Origin: Camellia lanceoleosa
Lineage: Eukaryota > Streptophyta > Magnoliopsida > Ericales > Theaceae
NCBI GenBank assembly: GCA_025200525.1
Contig: CM045767.1
Coordinates: 9,283,273-9,347,272 of the forward strand
Length of the DNA stretch: 64,000 bases
Reading direction: 5' to 3'
Made by a program: the position numbers and the translations under genes. Within the stretch, counting starts at the first letter, position 1; every line of letters starts with the position of its first letter. The notes beneath the pieces were generated by a model. That model was not told where the DNA came from, ran no database searches, and saw only the letters and a list, made by a program, of their open reading frames with translations. Of the stretch, positions 56,784-64,000 are shown in pieces.

Positions 56784-59700
56784 TTTTTTGATCGGCAAAA
56801 GAAAGCTTTATTGATGGAAAAGCAAAATACATGCAAAAATACATCAACAAAGCAGGGAAGTGCACTGAGCATCATAGCTACCTTCTACAATCCTAACTAG
56901 GTTGGCACCGCAAAGGAAGCAAAATCATTTGCTAGCACTTGACCCAAGATTTGTGAGAAACCAATCAAGCAAGCAAATAACAAAAGAGAAAGAACAAAAA
57001 GAGCAGAAAAAAAGCTCCCACTTCAAATAATAGCCATTATAGACTGGGGCATTAGATGGCAAGAGTAGCAGGATAGCATTTCAATAGCAGAAACCAACAC
57101 CAGCCATCAATCAAGCAGACTATCAAAGCACCACAGAATCACTCTTTGATCATCCTAACCACTTCATGCCCTTACTTCCAATTGTTGGTCGCCAGACCTA
57201 CCCAAAGAACAATGCGTAGGTATACGTATGAGAGCACACACCTATGTAGCACACACATGTAAATTACTCTTGGTATCACAGCAGACTACCCCAACCAAGA
57301 AGGGAAGCCACACACACACAGAAGCAAAACACACACACAGAGCACTCAACAGAAGCAGAATTCATCAAATACACCTCCTGGTCTGGTTGAAGTTAAATAT
57401 AAAATCATGAATGGAATAAGAGTATGAGTTCCCAATAGAGTGACTCTTTAACCAAATGGCAACTCTAGTCTTGATAAGCTCACAAAGCTGCAGGGAGTTA
57501 GGTTGAGCACTATTAAACACACAATCGTTCCTGAGCTTCCAAATTGACCATAAAACAGCAAGTGGTAAGGCTTTCCATATTTGGAGTTCCTTCTTCCTGA
57601 TTTTAGTGCCAATCCACCAATCAAATAAGGCCACCACAGAGCCTGGACATACCCAGTGAAAATCCCACCAATCTATAATGTCAGACCAAATTTTCCAGGT
57701 AAAGGGGCAAAGGAGCAATACATGGTTAAGGGACTCAGGTTCTTCTCTGCAAAATTGACACTGAGTAACAGCCTCGCCTCTAAGAACACCAATGCTATGA
57801 AGGAACACAGATGTTTTGATTCTGCCTTTCCAAGCCAGCCAAGAAAAAAATTGAACTTTTGGTGGTGTAATGTTATTCCAGATGAGCTTAGGCATGGACA
57901 CAATTGGACCTTTATTAGATTGTAACCAACAGAATAAGTCACATGATCTGAAGGCACCCTGATTTGAAGCTTTCCATCTCATACCATCCTCCACCTCATG
58001 CCTTAATAATGGCCCATTACCCAGTAGGACTTGCAAATTTTGAACTTCCTCCTCTTCCCATGCCAACAGAGGTCTCCTAAAGGTTAAGTTCCAGTTGGGG
58101 TAGCTACTTTTCCTATCCATGAAATCTTTAAGAGAACTATCTTTATCAGAAGAAAAAAAAAATAGTCTAGGAAAGAGGGATTAAAGACAGTCACCACCTA
58201 GCCAACCATCCTTCTAGAATGAGATATTGGCCCCATTACCAACAACCAATTTTGAGTTAACCAAGAAGTAGTTGTGTAAGGTAGGATTATCAGCAGCTAA
58301 ACCCATAATGTCTTTCCAGATCCAAGAGCAATTGGTAATAATACCTTGGGAGTGAAACCAACTACCTGATCTGCTGCTGTACTTGCAACAAATCAATCTT
58401 CTCCATAGGGCTTGTTTTTCTTTACAGAACATCCACCACCATTTAGTAATAAACACTCATTAACTTGACCCAAACTTCTAGCACCTAATCCTCCTTGATT
58501 TTTTGACATAGTGACAACCTTCCAATTGACCAAGTGGACCTTTCTTTTGACCTCGGTGTCTCCCCACAGAAAAGAAGCTTGAATTTTATCCACCTCTTTG
58601 ATTACACCCTTTGGCATTTTAAACAGGGAAAAGTAGAAGATTGGGAGGTTTGATAAAACTGACTTAATAAGGGTGAGTCTTCCAGCAAACGATAAAAGTC
58701 TTTTTTTCCATCCAGAAAGTTTACTTTTAAATTTATCCAGAACAGGTTTCCAGGTGGCTTTCCTTCTAGGATTGGCACCAAGTGGAAGACCAAGATACTT
58801 CAATGGTAGCTTCTGAGTGAGGCAGTTCAGTTTTGATGAGAAGTCATTGACTAAAGTCTCAGAGATTCCAATACCACAAACAACACTTTTGTGGAAATTA
58901 ATTTTCAGACCTGACATAATCTCGAAACATCTAAGTATCCTCTTTAAAGTTGTGATTTCTATTGAATCTGCCTCGCAAAAGAGAATGGTGTCGTCAGCAA
59001 ATTGCAGGTGAGTGAATTCCAGCCCATTAGGTCCAACATTAGCACCTTTAATTAAGCCCATAACCTTAGCTCTTGATAGTAAGATATTCAGCCCCTCTGC
59101 TACAATATTGAAGATGAAGGGTGAGAGTGGATCGCCCTGTCTGAGACCTCTTTCCGATTGGATTTCATCAGTAGGTGAGCCATTGACAAGGATGGAAATA
59201 CTTGTAGTTGATAAGCAAGTTTTCATCCAACCTAGCCATTTTGAACCAAAACCAAACTTTGCAAGCAAATCAAATAAGAACTCCCAATTCACCGTGTCAA
59301 AGGCTTTTTCAAAGTCAAGCTTAATGATCACCCCTTGCTTATTTGATTTTTTCCACCAATCTACAATCTCATTAGCAATAAGCACTCCATCCATTATATT
59401 TCTACCTCCAATGAATGCAGATTGTGCTTCATTCACAATGTTAGGCAAAACAAGCTTCAGTCTCTTGGTTAGAACCTTGGAAAGGATTTTGTATATGGAA
59501 CTAATCAAGCTGATGGGCTTGAAGTCAGATAGAGATACATGATTATCCTTTTTGGGAATAAGACTCACAAATGAGCAATTAAGACCCCTGGCCAAAGTAC
59601 TATTCTCATGAAATTCTTTGAAAAAGTTTAAAATGTCATGTTTCATAAAATTCCAGCATTTTTGGAAACAGGACAAGTTAAAGCCATCCGGACCTGGGGC

Positions 59701-61052
59701 TTTGTTTCCATCACAGTCCTTAATAGCAGCCCAAACTTCCTCTTCAGAGAAGGTACTTTCCAGCATGGTTGATGCATTATTGTGCATGTTAATGGAATTA
59801 AATTGGCCTCCCAGTTTAGGCCTACACTTCCAATGCTCTGAGTAGAGTAATTTGAAATGATTCACCACAGCAGTTTTGATTTCAATAGGTTGCACCACTG
59901 AGATCCCATTTACTTCTATTGAATCAAGTGAATTTCTGTTATGTCTGTTTGTGGCAGTAATGTGGAAGAACCTGGTGTTCTTATCACCTTTTAATGACCA
60001 GATAAGCCTAGATTTCTGTAACCATAATCTTTCTTCCATCTTTCTCAACTTCCAAACTTCCCCTAATAATTCCATCCTTCTAGCAGATTCATCAACTTGG
60101 AGAGTTCTAACCTCAGCTAGCAAGTCCCATGAGTGAAGTGCAGCTTCCTTCTCCTTGAGATTTTCATTGATGTTACCAAATATCTCCTTATTCCATTTTT
60201 TCAGACACAGTTTAAGAGCTTGTAACTTCTTCTTAAGGATGTAACCTACCCAGCCCTTCAAATTTAAGTGCTCCCAATTTTGCTTCACTGTTTGATAAAA
60301 GTTGGTGTGCATAGCCCAAGAGTTAATAAATCTAAAGGGTCTAGGACCCCAATCCCTCACATCCTCCATTAGCAACAGAGGACAGTGATCAGACAAGGAT
60401 CTAGGCAAACCCCAAAGTTTGAACCTAAAAGATTCAAGCCACTCAGGATTTAAAATGAACCTATCAATTCTGCTCCACTTATCACCATCCTGAGAACTAC
60501 CCCATGTGTATCTTTTGCCCAGCATTGGTAAGTCTAACCCTCCAATTTTTTCAATAAAATTTCCAAAATCCTTCATCCCCACATCCCTTCTGACACAACC
60601 CTTCATTTCCCCTATACTTTTGACTTCATTGAAATCACCCCCAATACACCAAGGATGAGTGAAAGTGGTTCTAAGACTGCATAATAATTCCCACAGTCTC
60701 CTCATTTTCAGCAAATCATTAGAAGCATAGACATTGACAATAATACAGCTAAAGTTTAGAGAAGTGATACCTGAGAGCAAAATGAAATTCTTGCTGCAAC
60801 AACAATCTGACAAAGAAAAAACCTCAGGTTTCCAAATACACAACATCCCACCTGCATTCCCTACTGCGTCAACAGCCATGAACTCCATCTGATTCCCAGG
60901 CCATAAGGATCTAACAAATGATTCTGAAATCTCTGCCTTCTTGGTCACCTGAATTAAAGCAATATCTACTTTTCTTACTCTAAGAAGCTCCTTTAATTTC
61001 CTTCTTTTCTCCGGATTTCCTAACCCTCTAATATTCCAAGAGAATAACTTCA
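56784..61052 (-). mobile_element. L1-type LINE, 5'-truncated, with 13-14-bp target duplication
   Basis: Flanked by TTGGTTGGGGATTT at 56770-56783 and 61053-61066. The minus strand ends with AATAAAGC and a short A tail (complement of 56781-56789). The 5' end coincides with the ATG of the endonuclease/reverse-transcriptase ORF; no ORF1 precedes it, so the copy is 5'-truncated. The coding part is 57365-61053; 56790-57364 is 3' untranslated with CACACA tracts on the + strand. Confidence 0.9.
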
Positions 61053-61053
61053 T
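57365..61053 (-). pseudogene. LINE ORF2: endonuclease, reverse transcriptase, zinc-binding domain (broken)
   Basis: The first 886 codons (61053-58393) are open. Residues 1-225 are an AP-endonuclease-like domain (MKLFSWNIRGLGNPEKRR, GGDFNEV, SDHCPLLL). The reverse transcriptase has APGPDGF (about 449-455), IPKKDN, LDFEKAFDTV, QGDPLSPF (about 638) and the active-site FADD (about 684-687). A frameshift at about 58400-58450 moves coding to another frame (58456-58214), which ends at a TAG in place of tryptophan before KDGWLGG; the tail resumes at 58120-57365 with CQFCREE...H...C, the zinc-binding domain after plant LINE reverse transcriptases. Needed for target-primed reverse transcription; disabled here by one shift and at least two stops, though the RT part itself is intact. 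Confidence 0.88.
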
Positions 61054-61213
61054 TGGTTGGGGATTTGGGGAGGGATTTAGAAAGGAAAAAAGAAAAGGGC
61101 ATGTGAAATTAAGTGAAATATATGTATGTTTTATTTACGATTTACTTATATTTTTCATTTCCCTTTCCAAATCTTTTTTCAAATTCCCCAACCAGGGTTT
61201 TAACTACAAGAAA

Positions 61214-64000
61214 AAAATAAAAAGGTTCATGTTGGAATGGTTGAAGCGTGAGGGAGAAGAAGAGGATGAAAAAAGTGGCTGTGATGGAATGCAGAAGAGA
61301 GAGAGGGTAGATAGTATTTCAATATGGGATGGCAATAGTATTTCAATAAAGGTTGACAGTGCTATTTTGAAGGAATCCAAGGCGTGTAGACGTCCCCGAA
61401 CGCCCCGGTAGGATGAGTCCCGTTCTGTTCATTTTTGGCTCACTACAGTTCAGACTCAAATTGTCACGGTTCTCAATCTGAACCAAAAAGTCCAAATCCG
61501 GCAAATCGTTTTTGAAAACAGATTTTTTTGAAAGAAGTGCCAAACATGGACTGCTTTGCCAGATACAGAGTTGCCACCTAAACATTTTATTTTGGGGGAA
61601 ATTTAGGAAACCCTGACTCGTTGCCTAAGGCCACGTGTCTGTCATCACCAAAGTTGCCTCGGCTCGGGAACTTGGGTACGATTGGGGAAGGTCACTTCGT
61701 GAGCACCCTCGCTCGGCCGATCAAAGATCGGCCTCTACTAACCATGATATCTAGTTTTGAAAACATTATGCGTTCTTATTCCGGTTATTAGCCTAGATTT
61801 ACTATGTGATGCGCACAGCACACAAGTATAGACTGGGTCGCCTGAATTGGAACAAAACATTTACTGCTTATTTTTTAAAGTGATTTGCTACTCGCAAGTA
61901 GTCTTAAAATGCAGATTTTGCCACCTTCAGGTGGGCTTAGAAAAGATGGTTTTGCCACTATCTAGTAGGCTTAAAACTCACAGTTGATGATTTGTTCCAA
62001 TCTAAATAACCCAACCTTCACCCACATGCATTCAGGCAGTTATATCACATAAGCACATAGCCTCATGGTAAAGCATGCTATCATAGAAGTCACTCACACG
62101 CATGCAAGGATGCTAAAGCATAAAACTTACCGAGTACTCCAAGCCAAAACAGAAGCTAATTAGAAATCCATGCATCATCCTAACTATACAGAAATACCTA
62201 ATGCAACACATGCAAAAATGCGACTAAGATAGGCTCGGTTATTCTAAAGATGGCATATGAGATGCTTCAGATAACATGTATTCAACTTGGAATGGAAGTA
62301 CAATGCAATTAGTATGATGCGCCGAGCCCGATGCATGCAAAACAGATGAATGAATGCAAACATGCTATCATACTGTATGCTAATTGAAACATGCCCTAAT
62401 CTAACCATCATAAGCTGGTAAATAAAAGGGAGAAAGACGTGGGGTTGGAAGACATACATCACACGTACGCACACTTATTACAATTGTGCCCTCACTCGGA
62501 GGGTCCGAATAAATAATATACAGTCTGAATAAATAGTACAGTCCGAATAAATACAAAACCCTAATTAATTAACAAATTTAACTAGGAAAATAGTAAACTA
62601 GCATGCAAATCTATGGACCGCCTCGGCTCTGTTCTGAATGATGAATGATGCATGCTTGAATTGCCTTGCGCGGAAATCCATTGCGATGCCCCAATTAGCC
62701 TCTGTTTACAATTAAGCCCGGAATATTGCACGAAGCTCTAAAAGACTGCCGGTTTCTGATTTGCTGCAATAGAGAGCAAGAAAGGGGCATGGCAATGTAT
62801 TTTCACATATGTATGCTTGTCTCGATTCTCGTGCCACCAATCACGCATCTCGATGTATGATGGCCGAGGAGTCGAATTGCATGACTCGATATGAAATGAA
62901 TGCACATTAAAACACAACAAGACCGGGACTCCATCATGGATAATCCAGAGTGTCAGTGACCGGGAATTGAGACACGTTCCGTCACTCAAAGTACGAAACG
63001 TCCCTCGTTTCCCGTGCTTGGGCTAACTCCTATCCCAAACACAATGCAATATGCATGACATGCATGAATGCAATCCTAACATGCAATCTAGCATACGCAA
63101 TGCTATAAAATGGCATACACAATGCACGATGTAGCAAGGCATACACAATGCTCTAACATACAACCTAGCATACACAATGTTATGAATTGAAATGACATAC
63201 ACAATGCATAATGGACTTATACCAACATGAGTGGACCTCAGCCACACTCATATCAGTAGCCATTAGATGAAAATGAGACAACCGAAATGCGTGCACACAT
63301 GCGCGCATACCGAGGACCGAACCTAAGGCATCAAATGCCACTCTACCAAAGCATGGCAAGGCATGAAACATGGCATACAAACATGCAAATTCCAGCACTG
63401 AAATATGATGCTAAATGGTCCCAAAACATGGAAATATGGCACCCGATGCATGAGATGAGCCCCGAAACTGAAAATTAGGCACATATATTGACTTATAGCT
63501 ATACTAAGCATGCATTATTTGACTATGAAGCACAAAGACAGAGCTAAAGAAGTCCCAAAACATGAATATTTCTAGTTCAAAGCATGGCCAAAAGGTGCTC
63601 ACATAAAGAGCTAAGGCCACATGCAAGATTGACTAGTAAGCATGAGTTGTATGGCATGTATATGAAGAATATGAGAACTCATGAAACCAGCCAAAAATAG
63701 TGAATAAAATATGTCAAAATATGCCCAAATAATCACTAAAATGTAGCCAATGCATGCAAAAATAATGAGCTCCTTTAGAGGGCCACGCAAGGGGTTATTA
63801 AGCACATACAAGATAGACATGTAACATGGCAAAACCTCCTCTAGAAATGGAATATGACAGCCCTAAAACTCATCAAATTGGCCCTGAAATGGGTTTAGGA
63901 AACATGCAAAGGAAGGCCTCTTTGAGAGGCCTTGAATGGGATTGCTCTACAGATGCAACATAGGCATAAAATATGGCAAAGAGGGCCTCAAATAGAGCCA
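61214..64000. repeat. LTR-retrotransposon-like repeat, incomplete at window end
   Basis: No gene. From about 61400 the base composition changes: GCCTCGGCTCGGG, GCTCGGCCGATCAAAGATCG and AGAGTTGCCACCTAAACATT are words common in plant gypsy LTRs and leaders. A low-order array of GCATACACAATGC-like words runs at 63050-63215. No second LTR or coding domain is in the window, so assignment is tentative. Confidence 0.4.

Larger units (their letters stand above)
56748..61213. mobile_element. MITE split by the LINE insertion
   Basis: Left piece 56748-56783 (GTAGTGCAGTGTTTGGTTGG) pairs with the right edge at about 61180-61213 (CCCCAACCAGGGTTTTAACT, then CTAC). With the LINE removed the unit is about 190 bp with inverted TGGTTGGGGA ends, like Tourist/PIF-type MITEs. 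Exact edges are uncertain. Confidence 0.5.

Overview
The window is nuclear DNA of a flowering plant, most likely a eudicot. It is AT-rich, its genes carry GT-AG introns, and it is packed with plant transposon families: Copia, Tat-type Ty3/gypsy, L1-type LINE, Helitron, hAT, Mutator-like foldback elements and Tourist-like MITEs. The species cannot be named from sequence alone. Only three host genes look intact: one RING-finger E3 ligase related to Arabidopsis AIRP2 (5 exons, 9684-12513, + strand) and two major-latex-protein-like (MLP, Bet v 1 superfamily) genes (23625-25817 and 37073-38995, + strand). A third MLP copy between them (32331-35783) is a pseudogene with two 1-nt insertions in exon 1.

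Layout. 1-4944: gag-only Copia element, minus strand, both LTRs and a tRNA-iMet primer site present. 5066-8108: a hAT element, two long foldback elements and an inverted-repeat block. 9684-12513: RING gene. 12.7-16.1 kb: intergenic. 16158-18974: short LTR element without pol, with a 5-bp target duplication. 19432-20866: inverted-repeat element holding a decayed gene fragment. 20.9-39.3 kb: tandem MLP array built by duplication of a block of roughly 10 kb, each copy decorated by different insertions. 40201-50630: 5'-truncated Tat-lineage Ty3/gypsy element, minus strand, whose pol lies opposite an antisense spliced ORF; that ORF is split by a 3.66-kb solo LTR. 50679-51363: hAT element. 51591-55952: Helitron, minus strand, carrying a captured exon of a CBP60 calmodulin-binding gene. 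56175-56714: hAT element. 56784-61052: LINE inserted into a MITE. 61.2-64 kb: further LTR-like repeat running off the window.

The array gives a layered history. A 382-bp 9-bp-TSD element sits in the first intron of MLP copies 1 and 2 but not 3, so copies 1 and 2 look like the youngest pair. Copy 2 alone then received a Tip100-type hAT, into which a SINE inserted, plus two more foldback elements. The copies that lack an insertion act as empty sites and confirm element ends and target duplications. The most unusual features are the antisense ORF of the Tat element and its decay by apparent C-to-T changes, the gene-fragment-carrying elements (27266-28485, 19432-20866, Helitron), and the nested SINE-in-hAT-in-pseudogene. 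No evidence of a wholly unknown biochemical system was seen.
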